A stretch of 64,000 nt of DNA from Thalassotalea sp. G2M2-11 (lineage in GTDB: Bacteria > Pseudomonadota > Gammaproteobacteria > Enterobacterales > Alteromonadaceae). The stretch is taken from contig NZ_JADNYL010000001.1 in the NCBI RefSeq assembly GCF_017168195.1, positions 868,001-932,000 of the forward strand, written 5' to 3'. The notes under the pieces are model-generated. The model saw only the letters and a program-made list of their open reading frames with translations. It did no database searches and was not told the origin of the DNA. The translations under genes and the position numbers were made by a program. Shown one piece after another: positions 36,573-46,952 of the stretch; the first letter of the stretch is position 1; each line of letters opens with the position of its first letter.

Positions 36573-39029
36573 ATGCGTGTGTTAAAATTTGGTGGGTCAT
36601 CATTGGCATCGGCTGAACGTTTTGTTCAGGTTGCTAATATTGTCAAAAATGAAAGCCTTTCTTCAGCGGTTGCTATTGTTGTCTCTGCCCCACAAGGGGT
36701 TACCAATCATTTAGTAGCGATGGCTGAAAACATTGCTGATGAAAAAAAATTACAAACTGATCTGGCACATTTTAAAAGCGCAATAGAAACGATTATTTCT
36801 GATTTATCTGCTTCTTTAGCTGATTTTGATTCTCATCATGCTGAACAAACGCTTAAAAATTGGGAGCAACAGCTTGCTCGTTATATGCAGGGAGCGAATA
36901 TGTTGTCGTATTGTCCCGATCATATTCGTGCGGTGATCATCAGTGTTGGCGAACGACTAAGTGTGGCAATTTTAGACTCAGTATTGAAAAGTTACGATAT
37001 TAACGTTTCCCTGATCGAACCTGAAAAGTTTTTACGCACCAACGATGTTTCATTAAATGCATTAGCTGACTTAGTGCTATGTAAAGAAAAGTTTTTATGT
37101 CAGTACAATAACTTAAATCGCGTGGCACTTATGCCAGGGTTTATTGGGGTGAACAGTAACGGACAAGTAACGACATTAGGCCGTAATGGCTCGGATTATT
37201 CAGCCGCAGTGTTAGCGGTTTGTGCACAGGCACAATGTTGTGAAATTTGGACGGATGTTAACGGTGTTTATAATGCCGATCCTCGTCTCATTAAAGATGC
37301 GCGCTTATTAGATTACTTGTCTTATCAAGAAGCGATGGAGTTATCTTACTTTGGTGCGAGTGTGCTACATCCGAAAACGATAGGACCTATTGCCCAATAT
37401 CACATCCCATGTTTGATCAAAAACACTGGTAACCCTGAAGCAAAAGGGACGCTTATCAGTAATGAAAATGATCAATCAAAGCAAGTCAAAGCGATTTCAA
37501 ATCTCGATAATTTGACCATGGTGAATGTGTCAGGCCCAGGAATGAAAGGCATGGTGGGTATGGCAAGTCGTGTATTTGCCACTATGAGTCGAGAGAATAT
37601 TTCCATCGTCTTAATCAGTCAGTCCTCCAGTGAATACTGTATTAGTTTTTGTATTCATTCTGCTGATGCCGATTTAGCGGCAGAAAGCTTAAAACAAGAA
37701 TTTGAGCTTGAGCTGTTAAACGGTTTGCTAGAGCCGCTTGATTTACAAAGTGATTTATCAATTGTTTCGTTAGTGGGTGATGGGATGCATCATCAGCAAG
37801 GCGTGGCTGCTAAATTCTTTAGCTCGTTAGCACAAGCACGGGTGAATGTGATTGCTATCGCGCAAGATTCATCTGAGCGCAGCATTTCAGTAGTGATTGA
37901 AAAGCGTAAATGTACTGATGCATTAAAAGTGAGTCACCAGAACTTTTTCTCTCATAAACCGACGATTGATGTCTTTATGGTGGGTTGTGGCGTAGTTGGC
38001 AGTGAGTTGATCGCACAAATTGCCCGCCAACAGCCTAAGTTACGTGCACAAAATATTTCATTACGGGTTTATGGTATCGCTAATAGTAAAGGCATGGTGT
38101 TTGATAAGGAAGGGATTGATTTAGACAATTGGCAACAGTTGCTCGGACAATCTCCAGTGCCAGTCACTGCCGAAAACATCAAAGCCTTTGTTCGTGATAA
38201 TCACTTAATCAACCCAGTGTTAGTCGATTCAACATCCAATGAACAATTAGCGATGAGTTATGTGGATTTTATCGAACAAGGTTTCCATGTTGTCACTCCG
38301 AATAAAAAAGCGAATACGGATTCATGGCAGTATTACCAAGCCATTCGTGCAGCAACTCAGAAAACAAATCGTCGTTTTCTATATGAAACAACGGTGGGTG
38401 CAGGTCTACCAGTTATTGATACTTTGCAGAGCTTGATCAAAGCAGGTGATGAATTAGTGCGTTTTGAAGGGATCTTATCTGGCTCTTTATCCTATATCTT
38501 TGGCAAGTTAGAAGAAGGTATGAGCTTGTCTCAAGCTACGGCAATCGCCAAAGAAAATGGCTTTACCGAGCCTGATCCTCGAGATGATCTCAGTGGAATG
38601 GATGTTGCGAGAAAATTACTTATTATGGCGCGTGAAGCGGGGATGCCATTGGAGTTATCTGATATCACGATTGAATCGGTATTACCAAGTGACTTTGATG
38701 ACAGTGGCGATGTTTCAAGCTTTATGAATAATTTAGCCTCGCTTGATGATGATTTTTCACAACGAGTTGAGCAAGCGCAATCACAAGGGAAAGTATTACG
38801 CTATATTGGTAATATTGTTGAGGGAAAATGTCAGGTGTCAATAGAAGCTGTTGATAGCGCTCATCCGTTATATGCGATTAAAGATGGTGAAAACGCGCTT
38901 GCTATTCACAGCCGTTATTACCAACCATTACCTTTTGTCTTAAGAGGCTATGGTGCTGGTGCTGAGGTTACAGCAGCGGGTGTTTTTGGTGATTTATTGC
39001 GTACACTAGCATGGGAGCAACAACACTAA
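36573..39029 (+). CDS. thrA: Bifunctional aspartokinase I / homoserine dehydrogenase I
   Basis: Catalyses the first and third steps of the pathway from aspartate to threonine. The 818-residue protein has an aspartokinase domain (1-290, [13 protein letters not shown] at the N-terminus and [13 protein letters not shown]), two ACT domains (about 310-455; threonine feedback site in the family) and homoserine dehydrogenase (about 463-815; [15 protein letters not shown] Rossmann motif, [14 protein letters not shown], and [18 protein letters not shown] at the end). It is the first structural gene after the attenuator and overlaps thrB by one base. Confidence 0.97.
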   Translation: MRVLKFGGSSLASAERFVQVANIVKNESLSSAVAIVVSAPQGVTNHLVAMAENIADEKKLQTDLAHFKSAIETIISDLSASLADFDSHHAEQTLKNWEQQLARYMQGANMLSYCPDHIRAVIISVGERLSVAILDSVLKSYDINVSLIEPEKFLRTNDVSLNALADLVLCKEKFLCQYNNLNRVALMPGFIGVNSNGQVTTLGRNGSDYSAAVLAVCAQAQCCEIWTDVNGVYNADPRLIKDARLLDYLSYQEAMELSYFGASVLHPKTIGPIAQYHIPCLIKNTGNPEAKGTLISNENDQSKQVKAISNLDNLTMVNVSGPGMKGMVGMASRVFATMSRENISIVLISQSSSEYCISFCIHSADADLAAESLKQEFELELLNGLLEPLDLQSDLSIVSLVGDGMHHQQGVAAKFFSSLAQARVNVIAIAQDSSERSISVVIEKRKCTDALKVSHQNFFSHKPTIDVFMVGCGVVGSELIAQIARQQPKLRAQNISLRVYGIANSKGMVFDKEGIDLDNWQQLLGQSPVPVTAENIKAFVRDNHLINPVLVDSTSNEQLAMSYVDFIEQGFHVVTPNKKANTDSWQYYQAIRAATQKTNRRFLYETTVGAGLPVIDTLQSLIKAGDELVRFEGILSGSLSYIFGKLEEGMSLSQATAIAKENGFTEPDPRDDLSGMDVARKLLIMAREAGMPLELSDITIESVLPSDFDDSGDVSSFMNNLASLDDDFSQRVEQAQSQGKVLRYIGNIVEGKCQVSIEAVDSAHPLYAIKDGENALAIHSRYYQPLPFVLRGYGAGAEVTAAGVFGDLLRTLAWEQQH

Positions 39030-40012
39030 TGGCTAACGACAAAGTTTCAGTATTTGCACCAGCCTCTATCGGTAATGTCAGTGTTGGTTTTGATATTCTT
39101 GGTTTAGCTGTCAAGCCAGTCGATGGTACTTTACTAGGTGATGTCGTCACGGTTGAACGCCATGAAACTAATCAACTGGTTGTCTTGGGAGAATTTGCGG
39201 CTAAATTACCTGCTGAGCCAAGCGAAAATATCGTTTGGCACTGTATGCAATTATATCATCAGGCGCTGGAAGAACAGCAAGTTGATGTGGTGCCAGTGAA
39301 AGTCACCTTAGAGAAAAAAATGCCAGTAGGTAGTGGTTTAGGTTCAAGTGCTTGTTCGGTGGTTGCCGCGTTAGCCGCACTTAACAACTATTATCAACAA
39401 TACCATCAATTTAGTTTTGATAAAGCAACCATGCTACGTATGATGGGGCAAATGGAAGCACAAATTAGTGGTAGTTTACATTATGACAATGTTGCGCCTT
39501 GCTATTACGGAGGTATGCAATTAATGGTGCCTAGTGATGACATTATTACTCGTCATTTACCACAGTTTGATGATTGCTTTTATGTGATGGCGTATCCAGG
39601 CATTGAAGTCTCAACTAAGGCCGCAAGAGAAGTGTTACCTGAACACTATAGCCGCAAAGAATTAATAATATTTGGGCAAAATTTGGCAACTTTTGTCGAT
39701 GCTTGCCATCGAAATGATAAAGCGCAGGCGTTTTCGGTGGTGACCGATATTGTCGCGGAGCCTTATCGACAACACTTATTGCCAGGTTATCAACAAGCCT
39801 GTCAATATTTGAAGTCAAAAGGGAGTTTAGCAGTAGGAATTTCAGGCTCTGGTCCAACGTTATTTTGTGTCACGGATGATGAAGCAAAAGCCAATGAGTT
39901 TGCTGCGTGGTTAAGTGACAATTATTTACAAACATTATCTGACGGTAGATGTGAAGGGTTTGTTCATGTTTGCCGTGTTGACGAACAAGGCGCCAGTCAA
40001 ATAGCGCAATAA
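39029..40012 (+). CDS. thrB: Homoserine kinase
   Basis: GHMP-family kinase that phosphorylates homoserine. The start chosen is ATG 39029, overlapping the thrA stop (TAATG), because the product then begins [13 protein letters not shown] like other ThrB proteins; an ATG at 39011 would add six residues inside thrA. The ATP-binding glycine-rich loop is MPVGSGLGSSACSVVAALAA, and the C-terminal motif is AVGISGSGPTLFCV. 327 residues. Second gene of thrABC. Confidence 0.96.
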   Translation: MANDKVSVFAPASIGNVSVGFDILGLAVKPVDGTLLGDVVTVERHETNQLVVLGEFAAKLPAEPSENIVWHCMQLYHQALEEQQVDVVPVKVTLEKKMPVGSGLGSSACSVVAALAALNNYYQQYHQFSFDKATMLRMMGQMEAQISGSLHYDNVAPCYYGGMQLMVPSDDIITRHLPQFDDCFYVMAYPGIEVSTKAAREVLPEHYSRKELIIFGQNLATFVDACHRNDKAQAFSVVTDIVAEPYRQHLLPGYQQACQYLKSKGSLAVGISGSGPTLFCVTDDEAKANEFAAWLSDNYLQTLSDGRCEGFVHVCRVDEQGASQIAQ

Positions 40013-40052
40013 TACTGCTGATTGCAGTGTAGTGATATTAGGAATAACCAAA

Positions 40053-41345
40053 GTGAAATTTTATAATCTTAAAGAAAATGATGAAGTTGTCAGTTTTTCT
40101 GGCGCGGTAAAACAAGGGTTGGGACGTAACCAAGGGTTATTCTTTCCCGAGTCCATTCCAAGTTTTGATAATATTGAACAACTGCTAGCCATGCCATTTG
40201 TTGAGCGTTGCGTTAAAGTACTTCACCCATTTGTCAGTGATGATTTATCTGAGTCAGCATTGTCAAAAATCATTACTGAAGCCTTTAACTTTCCCGCACA
40301 AATACAGCCAATCAGTGAAAACCGTGCCATTTTAGAGCTGTTTCATGGACCTACACTTGCGTTTAAAGATTTCGGCGCGCGTTTTATGGCGCGTTGTTTA
40401 CAAACCTTTAGTGCAAACAAAAAAATCACTATTTTAACCGCGACTTCTGGTGATACTGGCGCTGCTGTTGCTCATGCCTTCCATGGCATTGAAAACATTC
40501 GTGTGGTGATCATGTATCCCAAAGGGAAGATCAGCTTATTACAAGAAAAAATGTTTACCACACTTGGTGGCAACATTGAAACAATTGCCGTTGATGGTGA
40601 TTTTGATGATTGCCAAGCGTTAGTCAAAAAAGCGTTTGATGATAAAGAATTAAGGGAGACTATTGCATTAAACTCTGCTAATTCAATTAATATCAGCCGT
40701 TTACTCGCGCAAATTTGTTACTATTTTGAAGCCGCGGCACAGTTATATCGCCAGCAAGGTCAAGCGGGATTGGAAGATCTTGTCTTTTCAGTTCCTAGCG
40801 GTAATTTTGGTAACTTAACCGCAGGGCTATTTGCTAAAGCTATGGGTTTGCCCATTAAGCGCTTTATTGCGGCAACCAACTCAAATGATACCGTGCCTCG
40901 TTACTTACAAACGGGTGAGTGGTCGCCTAATGATACGATTGCTACTATGTCGAATGCGATGGATGTTAGTAACCCAAACAACTGGCCACGTGTAGAACAT
41001 ATGTTACGGTCAGGCATTGTTGATAAAAACTGTGTAAGCTCAGTTTCTATTGATGAAGAGCAAACTCAAATGACCATGATCGCACTTGCTAAGCTTGGCT
41101 ATATCAGTGAGCCTCATGCGGCTGTTGCCTATAAAGCGTTGCAATATAATGCCAGTGAAACTGAGTTTGGCGTATTTTTAGGTACGGCACATCCGGCAAA
41201 ATTCAAAGAAGTGGTTGAAAGCACCTTAGGTCAACCGATTGCCTTGCCAAAAGAGTTGGCAGATTGTGCGACTGAATCGATATTATCGGTTGATCAAAGT
41301 AATGAGTTTAGTGATTTACGCGCATACTTATTAGCGGGAAATTAA
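40053..41345 (+). CDS. thrC: Threonine synthase
   Basis: PLP enzyme that converts O-phosphohomoserine to threonine. The start is taken as GTG 40053 (MKFYNLKEND), matching the family N-terminus and preceded by AGGA nine bases upstream; a GTG at 40032 is less likely. The PLP lysine is Lys105 (GPTLAFKDFGARF) and the phosphate-binding loop is TATSGDTGAAVAHAF. 430 residues. Final gene of thrABC, with a terminator directly behind it. Confidence 0.96.
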   Translation: MKFYNLKENDEVVSFSGAVKQGLGRNQGLFFPESIPSFDNIEQLLAMPFVERCVKVLHPFVSDDLSESALSKIITEAFNFPAQIQPISENRAILELFHGPTLAFKDFGARFMARCLQTFSANKKITILTATSGDTGAAVAHAFHGIENIRVVIMYPKGKISLLQEKMFTTLGGNIETIAVDGDFDDCQALVKKAFDDKELRETIALNSANSINISRLLAQICYYFEAAAQLYRQQGQAGLEDLVFSVPSGNFGNLTAGLFAKAMGLPIKRFIAATNSNDTVPRYLQTGEWSPNDTIATMSNAMDVSNPNNWPRVEHMLRSGIVDKNCVSSVSIDEEQTQMTMIALAKLGYISEPHAAVAYKALQYNASETEFGVFLGTAHPAKFKEVVESTLGQPIALPKELADCATESILSVDQSNEFSDLRAYLLAGN

Positions 41346-41375
41346 GTTTCTTAGCACATCAGCATACGATAAACT

Positions 41376-41404
41376 AAGGGCAGTATTTTCAACTGCCCTT
41401 TTTT
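41376..41404 (+). terminator. Terminator of the thr operon
   Basis: Stem AAGGGCAGT/ACTGCCCTT (41376-41384 with 41392-41400), 7-base loop, T-run ending at 41404. The ung ATG follows immediately at 41405. Confidence 0.92.
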
Positions 41405-42127
41405 ATGAATGATATTAAGCCACAATGGCAATCTTTGATTAGCTTGCAGCAGCAACAAGAGTATTTTCAGCAACTGATTAATAGTGTCGATGCGCAGCGC
41501 AGTAATGGTGTGACGATATTTCCAAACGAGCATGATGTATTTAATGCCTTTCGTTTTAGTGATTTATCTGAAATAAAAGTGGTCATTTTAGGGCAAGACC
41601 CTTATCACGGAGTTGGTAGTCAAGGTCAACCACAAGCCCATGGTTTAGCCTTTTCTGTCAATCATGGAGTGAAAGTTCCGCCTTCCTTGGTGAATATTTA
41701 TAAAGAGTTAACCACTGATATTGATGGTTTTATTACACCGTCACATGGCAATTTAACCGAGTGGGCAGAGCAGGGCGTATTGCTACTTAATACGGTATTA
41801 ACAGTGCAACAAGGAAAGGCGCATTCGCATGCAAAGTTAGGTTGGGAAACTTTTACCGATGCAGTGATCAACGAGCTAAGTGAAAAAAACTCTGGCTGTG
41901 TGTTTATTCTTTGGGGCAGTCATGCACAAAAGAAAGGGCGTGCTATTGATACTCAAAAGCATTGTGTGCTTAACGGACCACATCCCTCGCCATTGTCTGC
42001 ATATCGTGGTTTTTTTGGTAGCAAGCCATTTTCTCAAGCCAATGACTGGTTACTTCAGCAGCAAAAAATTCCGATAAACTGGCAAATTACTCAGCCACCA
42101 CTTACTGAGCAAGGGCAGTTACTGTAA
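41405..42127 (+). CDS. ung: Uracil-DNA glycosylase (family 1)
   Basis: Removes uracil from DNA in base excision repair. The water-activating loop ILGQDPYHG gives Asp65, and the minor-groove loop [20 protein letters not shown] gives the conserved His and Leu. Length 240 residues is normal. The ATG at 41405 directly abuts the T-run of the thr terminator and there is no Shine-Dalgarno, so the gene is either leaderless, reached by readthrough, or truly begins at a later codon (the next ATG is within the first 10 codons region but out of the family pattern). Confidence 0.95.
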   Translation: MNDIKPQWQSLISLQQQQEYFQQLINSVDAQRSNGVTIFPNEHDVFNAFRFSDLSEIKVVILGQDPYHGVGSQGQPQAHGLAFSVNHGVKVPPSLVNIYKELTTDIDGFITPSHGNLTEWAEQGVLLLNTVLTVQQGKAHSHAKLGWETFTDAVINELSEKNSGCVFILWGSHAQKKGRAIDTQKHCVLNGPHPSPLSAYRGFFGSKPFSQANDWLLQQQKIPINWQITQPPLTEQGQLL

Positions 42128-42345
42128 AAAGGTCTATTATGTTCGCTAAATTTTTTCACCATCTTATGTAAATGAAAATAATTTTTTAATAACAGCTTAT
42201 ATTTGTCACTAAAAAGATAGTTAATGCTGAATATGACTATATTTAGGAATTAATTTGCTTATTATAGTGTTTTGGTGGTTTGCTGTTGTGCTATTTTGTT
42301 ATTTATTTAGAATAAATTAACTTTGGTTTGTTTTGGTTAAATACA

Positions 42346-43863
42346 ATGTCTTTAGAAAATTATTTCTTACCTTTTCGCCGTCATGTGATTGGCAATGGCT
42401 TAACACATACGATCAATGGTCGTGAACAAGAGATAATCTATGCGGATTGGACGGCAAGTGGTCGCCTTTATCAACCGATAGAAGACTATATCAGCCACAC
42501 CTTAGGCCCCTTTGTCGCTAATACCCATACTGAAACCAATTTAACTGGTAGTGCCATGACCCATGCCTATCATGAAGCCCAACAAGTGATCAAAAAGCAT
42601 GTCAATGCTTGTAAAAATGATGTGTTGATCACCGCAGATACAGGCATGACGGGAGTGATCAATAAATTTCAGCGTATTCTTGGTTTACGTATTCCTGAGC
42701 GGATGCAAGATCAGGTGACCTTTGATGACTGTGATCGCCCAGTAGTATTTATTACCCATATGGAACATCACTCAAATCAAACAACTTGGTATGAATGTGA
42801 TGTGACTCTGGAAATTATTGACCCCGATGAGAATGGTTTACCTTCATTAGTACATTTAGCCGAGTTATTAGAGCAATATCAGGATAGAAAACTGAAAATA
42901 GGCTCATTCTCTGCCTGCTCAAATGTGACTGGAATTAAAACACCTTATTATCAAATGGCGGAGATCATGCATCAACATGGCGGTTTATGCTTTGTTGATT
43001 TTGCCTGTTCTGCACCGTATGTGAATATTGATATGCATCCAGCCAATTCAAAACAGGCGTTGGATGCCATTTTCTTCTCTCCCCATAAATTTTTAGGTGG
43101 CCCTGGTAGCTCAGGGGTGTTGGTATTTAATCGTGCTTTGTATAAAAACAAAGTGCCCGATCATCCCGGTGGTGGTACCGTAACTTGGACTAACCCTTGG
43201 GGAGAGCATAGCTTTTTCCATGATATTGAATTGCGTGAAGATGGTGGTACACCCGGCTTCTTACAATGTATTCGCACAGCCTTGGCGATTAAAGTTAAGG
43301 ATGCTATGGGGGTGGATAATATTGCTGTTCGAGAAAAAGAAATTGTTGATTATGTCATGTCACAATTAAGTGAAAACGAACAAGTGGTGATGCTAGAACC
43401 TAATCTAAAAGATAGGCTGGCGATTGTTTCTTTTTATGTAAAAGGTGCTCATCATAATCTAGTGGTTAGGTTACTCAATGATAGGTTCGGTATACAAACT
43501 CGAGGTGGTTGTTCTTGTGCAGGCACTTACGGGCATATTTTGTTAAATGTAGATCAAGACACGTCTTGTGAAATTACTAAGAAAATTGATTCCGGTGATT
43601 TTGCTGAAAAACCAGGTTGGATCCGAGCATCATTCCATCCCACCATGACAGATAAAGAAATTGCCTATGTGGTGGATGCCATAAATCAAGTAACTGCGAA
43701 TATCGAAATATGGAGTCAGGACTATCGCTTTAATCCTGCCATTGGGGACTTTGAGCATCGCCAATTACAAGTCGATTTTCCTGAATTAGCTGAATTTGAC
43801 CCACTAAATACCTGTAAAACAGATAAAAGCTCAGCTTCAATATTACAACGATTGTTTGGTTAG
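42346..43863 (+). CDS. Class V aminotransferase / cysteine desulfurase-like PLP enzyme
   Basis: A 505-residue fold-type I PLP enzyme of class V. The PLP lysine is Lys248 (FFSPHKFLGGPGSSG), and THMEHHSNQTTW and DFACSAPY are cofactor-contacting motifs. A loop TRGGCSCAGTYGH (Cys389, Cys391) sits where cysteine desulfurases carry their persulfide cysteine. The C-terminal extension beyond 480 is unusual. ATG 42346 is used; a TTG at 42328 is less likely. It stands alone, so the substrate is open: cysteine desulfurase, selenocysteine lyase or isopenicillin-N-epimerase-like activities are all possible. Confidence 0.82.
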   Translation: MSLENYFLPFRRHVIGNGLTHTINGREQEIIYADWTASGRLYQPIEDYISHTLGPFVANTHTETNLTGSAMTHAYHEAQQVIKKHVNACKNDVLITADTGMTGVINKFQRILGLRIPERMQDQVTFDDCDRPVVFITHMEHHSNQTTWYECDVTLEIIDPDENGLPSLVHLAELLEQYQDRKLKIGSFSACSNVTGIKTPYYQMAEIMHQHGGLCFVDFACSAPYVNIDMHPANSKQALDAIFFSPHKFLGGPGSSGVLVFNRALYKNKVPDHPGGGTVTWTNPWGEHSFFHDIELREDGGTPGFLQCIRTALAIKVKDAMGVDNIAVREKEIVDYVMSQLSENEQVVMLEPNLKDRLAIVSFYVKGAHHNLVVRLLNDRFGIQTRGGCSCAGTYGHILLNVDQDTSCEITKKIDSGDFAEKPGWIRASFHPTMTDKEIAYVVDAINQVTANIEIWSQDYRFNPAIGDFEHRQLQVDFPELAEFDPLNTCKTDKSSASILQRLFG

Positions 43864-43986
43864 CTTTTCAGTAGTGGAGTAGGTTAATTAAAGAGTGTTG
43901 TACTTTGCGCTATCAGGTTTGATATTAAGTAATTAAAATTCATAGCGCTTTTAATCTTTATGATGGCAGTTTGAGCATGCTATTCT

Positions 43987-44559
43987 TTAAACGAATTTTT
44001 TATCAAAAAGAATGATCATTTCCGCCGCGCTGCAATGACAATCTTTGCCACAGAGTGTGCAGATATAATCTTCCAATTCATTCCAACGTCTGGGATGTTG
44101 GGTGACTAGTGTACCGCCGCATTTACTAAAATACTTAACTGCGCTATTGCCTGGGCTTTGCATCCACAGATGACTGACACCTGCCTGCGCCCCTTGTTTT
44201 TTCACTGCGTTGATTGCTAATTTTAATAATTTACTGCCAATGCCATGCCCACGATAATTTTCATCCACAGTATTGCATTTAAAGTAGCACACATGTGCTG
44301 GTGCCACTTGCCATTTTACAGGGCTACACCATTTGTCAATGTGCCATTGCTTGGCGGCAAAGGTGATACGAAAGCCAACTAATTTATCCTTATCATAAGC
44401 GACATAGCTAGCGTTTACTTGATCTTTTATGCCTTGTTCAACCCATTGTTTAACTTTTACTGTGTCCATATAACCTTCGCCGTGTACGAAATTACCTAGT
44501 GCAATGACCGCTTGATAATCTTGTGGTGCTAGCGGGCGATAAATAATGTTTTTATTCAT
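43987..44559 (-). CDS. GNAT-family acetyltransferase with C-terminal cysteine cluster
   Basis: A 190-residue GNAT protein. Acetyl-CoA binding motif A is VDENYRGHGIGSKLL (about 98-112), followed by the beta-strand LWMQSPGNSAVKYFSKCGG. A C-terminal extension holds Cys167, Cys170, Cys174 and Cys176 (CTLCGKDCHC), a spacing that could bind zinc or a metal cluster; this is not a standard part of GNAT enzymes. ATG 44559. It is divergent from the oxidoreductase gene, sharing a 67-base region. Acceptor substrate unknown. Confidence 0.82.
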   Translation of the reverse strand: MNKNIIYRPLAPQDYQAVIALGNFVHGEGYMDTVKVKQWVEQGIKDQVNASYVAYDKDKLVGFRITFAAKQWHIDKWCSPVKWQVAPAHVCYFKCNTVDENYRGHGIGSKLLKLAINAVKKQGAQAGVSHLWMQSPGNSAVKYFSKCGGTLVTQHPRRWNELEDYICTLCGKDCHCSAAEMIILFDKKFV

Positions 44560-44626
44560 GGGAAATTATTTGGCTAATGTTAATTTTGTTGCTAGTTTAG
44601 CACTGTAATTAATTAAAGGTAATAAG

Positions 44627-45964
44627 ATGTACGACCCTCTACATGATGTATCCCCTGGATGCGGTGAAGCTTATCCAAAAAGTTACTGGGCTGAAAATTC
44701 TGGTATTGCTCCTGATAATGATCAAGCACTTTCACAAGATATTGATGTTGATGTTGCCATCATAGGAGCTGGTTATACTGGTTTGTCGTGTGCGTTGCAT
44801 TTAGCGCGTGAACACGGCATTAAAGCCACGGTTGTGGAAGCTAACCAAAGCGCATGGGGCTGTAGTGGTCGAAATGCTGGCTTTATTTTGAAATCTTCTG
44901 GTCGAAAATCTTATAGCCAGATGCAAAAGCAATGGGGTGAAACTGTGATGCGTGGCATTTATGATGAAATGTCAGCAGGCGTCGATACAGTGAATCAATT
45001 GATTGCTGAGGGCATTGACTGTCAGGTGCAATCGCCAGGTTATATTAAAGTGGCGCATAAGGCGAATAAGTTACAAGAGCTGATTGATTTAGCTAAGTTA
45101 CAGCAAAAAATGTTCGGTTATGACGTGCAGGTGCTATCACGTGCAGAGCTACATCATGACTATATGGTTGATCAAAATGCTTATGGGGCGATCCGTTATC
45201 AAGACGGCTATGGGCTTAACCCACTAAAATTAGCATGGGGTTATCAAACACTTGCTCGCCAAGCGGGAGCTAAGATCCATTGCGCCACTCCCGTTGAGGA
45301 CTGGCATCAAACACCTACGGGGCATCAATTGATCACTCCCAAGGCGGTGGTGAAGGCTAAAAAGGTTGTTTTAGCCACCAATGGCTATACCCCTAAAGGT
45401 TTCCACTCATTGATCACCGATCGTACCTTGCCAGTATTGTCTCAAATCATAGTGACAGAGCCGTTAACGGATGAACAAATAGCGGCATGTAATTTCATCT
45501 CATCCAATGTGGTGATGGATACGCGCGCGTTAAAGTACTATTACCGAAAACTCCCGGATAATCGTATTTTATTTGGTGGTCGCGGTGCTATTACTGGTAA
45601 AAATGCTGAAGATCCTTATTATGCGAACCGTTTGTTATCTGTGTTGAAAACCAGCTTCCCTGCATTACAAAATCTTAATATTGCCTATGCATGGTCGGGG
45701 TGGATTTGTATGGCGCTAGATGACTTACCGCATATTTATCAAAACCCTGAACATAATGTCTTTTATAGTATGGGATATTGCGGTTCGGGCGTATCGTTTT
45801 CTGTGCAAGCGGGTAAGCGTTTGGCTGAAAAGGTGGCAGAAAAATCGGTGCCAAACTTGCCTTTATATCAATGTCCTTTACCAAAGTTTCCGTTGGCGCC
45901 TATGCGCCGTATCGGGCAATGGGGCTATTTTCACTATGGTAAAATTAAAGATACTTGGTTTTAG
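44627..45964 (+). CDS. FAD-dependent oxidoreductase (DAO family, PuuB-like)
   Basis: A 445-residue flavoprotein of the D-amino-acid oxidase superfamily. The dinucleotide-binding motif is VAIIGAGYTGLSCALHLA (about 43-60), and the FAD motif continues in GCSGRNAGFI. The C-terminal portion has GGRGAITGK and YSMGYCGSGVSFSVQAGK. The arrangement resembles gamma-glutamylputrescine oxidase and related amine oxidases, but no polyamine genes are adjacent, so the substrate stays open. AAAGGT lies six bases before ATG 44627. Confidence 0.83.
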   Translation: MYDPLHDVSPGCGEAYPKSYWAENSGIAPDNDQALSQDIDVDVAIIGAGYTGLSCALHLAREHGIKATVVEANQSAWGCSGRNAGFILKSSGRKSYSQMQKQWGETVMRGIYDEMSAGVDTVNQLIAEGIDCQVQSPGYIKVAHKANKLQELIDLAKLQQKMFGYDVQVLSRAELHHDYMVDQNAYGAIRYQDGYGLNPLKLAWGYQTLARQAGAKIHCATPVEDWHQTPTGHQLITPKAVVKAKKVVLATNGYTPKGFHSLITDRTLPVLSQIIVTEPLTDEQIAACNFISSNVVMDTRALKYYYRKLPDNRILFGGRGAITGKNAEDPYYANRLLSVLKTSFPALQNLNIAYAWSGWICMALDDLPHIYQNPEHNVFYSMGYCGSGVSFSVQAGKRLAEKVAEKSVPNLPLYQCPLPKFPLAPMRRIGQWGYFHYGKIKDTWF

Positions 45965-45972
45965 TGGCTTTG

Positions 45973-46926
45973 CTACGCAATGCGGTTAACTAACTTGCCT
46001 TGTTTAAAGGCGGCAATATTGTCTGCAACTAAATTAATCAGTCGTTGCTGCGCTTCAATACTTGCCCAAGCAATGTGTGCGGTTATAACGAGGTTACTGG
46101 GTTGCTCACGTAGTAATGGATGATCAGCCGAAGGAGGCTCTTGGCTGATGACATCCAAAATGGCGTGGGCGATTTCCCCCTGATTGAGTGCTTGGAGCAA
46201 ATCAGTTTCGTTGACTAAAGCACCACGTGCCGTGTTTATCAATACGGCGGATTTTTTCATTTTTTTGAGTACAGCAGCGTTGATTAACTGCTCCGTATCT
46301 AATGTTTGTGGGCAGTGTAAGCTTAAAATATCAACTTGTTGAGTAAGCTGCTCAAATGCTATTCGTCCTGCTCTGATAGCTTTCGCGTTAGGGCGTTCAC
46401 TGATTAACACTTGCATGCCAAACGCTTGAGCAATCGTTGCAACCGCTTGGCCTAAACTGCCATAGCCGACAATGCCAAGAGTTTTCCCAGCTAATTCAAT
46501 GCTGCCATTACCATGTAAACAAAAACTAGCGGAATGCTGCCACAAGCCATTTGCTACATTGTCACTGTGATGATTCGGTTGGCTAAAATAATTCAGCAGT
46601 TGGGCAAACACATATTGAGCAACCGATTGCTTGGCATAGCCGCTAACATTTGTAACGGCGATGTTTAATGCTTTTGCCGCGTCAATATCAATATTATTAA
46701 TCCCTGTCGCCGTGATACATACCAGTTTTAATTGAGGTAACTGTTCCAGTAATTCTGCTGTTAATTCCACTTTATTAGTGAGAATGATCTCAGCATTTTG
46801 GCAGCGAGTCAGAACTTGTGAAGGAGCAGTAAAATCGTAAACTTCTAGATGAGTCAGTTGCCTAGTCAGATCGTCTAAACAAATATTTTCACTAAATGTT
46901 TGGCGATCTAAAAACACAGCTTTCAC
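45973..46926 (-). CDS. D-2-hydroxyacid dehydrogenase (glycerate dehydrogenase-like)
   Basis: NAD(P)-dependent 2-hydroxyacid dehydrogenase of 317 residues. The Rossmann motif is GIVGYGSLGQAVA, and the catalytic Arg, Glu and His are in NTARGALVNE, LDVISQEPP and ITAHIAWAS. I chose GTG 46926 (VKAVFLDRQTF, with AGGAG seven bases upstream); the frame extends to 47034 but the added part overlaps nnrS and is not expected. The gene follows nnrS by 26 bases on the same strand. The HIAWAS signature is common in hydroxypyruvate/glycerate dehydrogenases. Confidence 0.85.
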   Translation of the reverse strand: MKAVFLDRQTFSENICLDDLTRQLTHLEVYDFTAPSQVLTRCQNAEIILTNKVELTAELLEQLPQLKLVCITATGINNIDIDAAKALNIAVTNVSGYAKQSVAQYVFAQLLNYFSQPNHHSDNVANGLWQHSASFCLHGNGSIELAGKTLGIVGYGSLGQAVATIAQAFGMQVLISERPNAKAIRAGRIAFEQLTQQVDILSLHCPQTLDTEQLINAAVLKKMKKSAVLINTARGALVNETDLLQALNQGEIAHAILDVISQEPPSADHPLLREQPSNLVITAHIAWASIEAQQRLINLVADNIAAFKQGKLVNRIA

Positions 46927-46952
46927 TAGGCAAACTCCTGATAAAATTGTTA

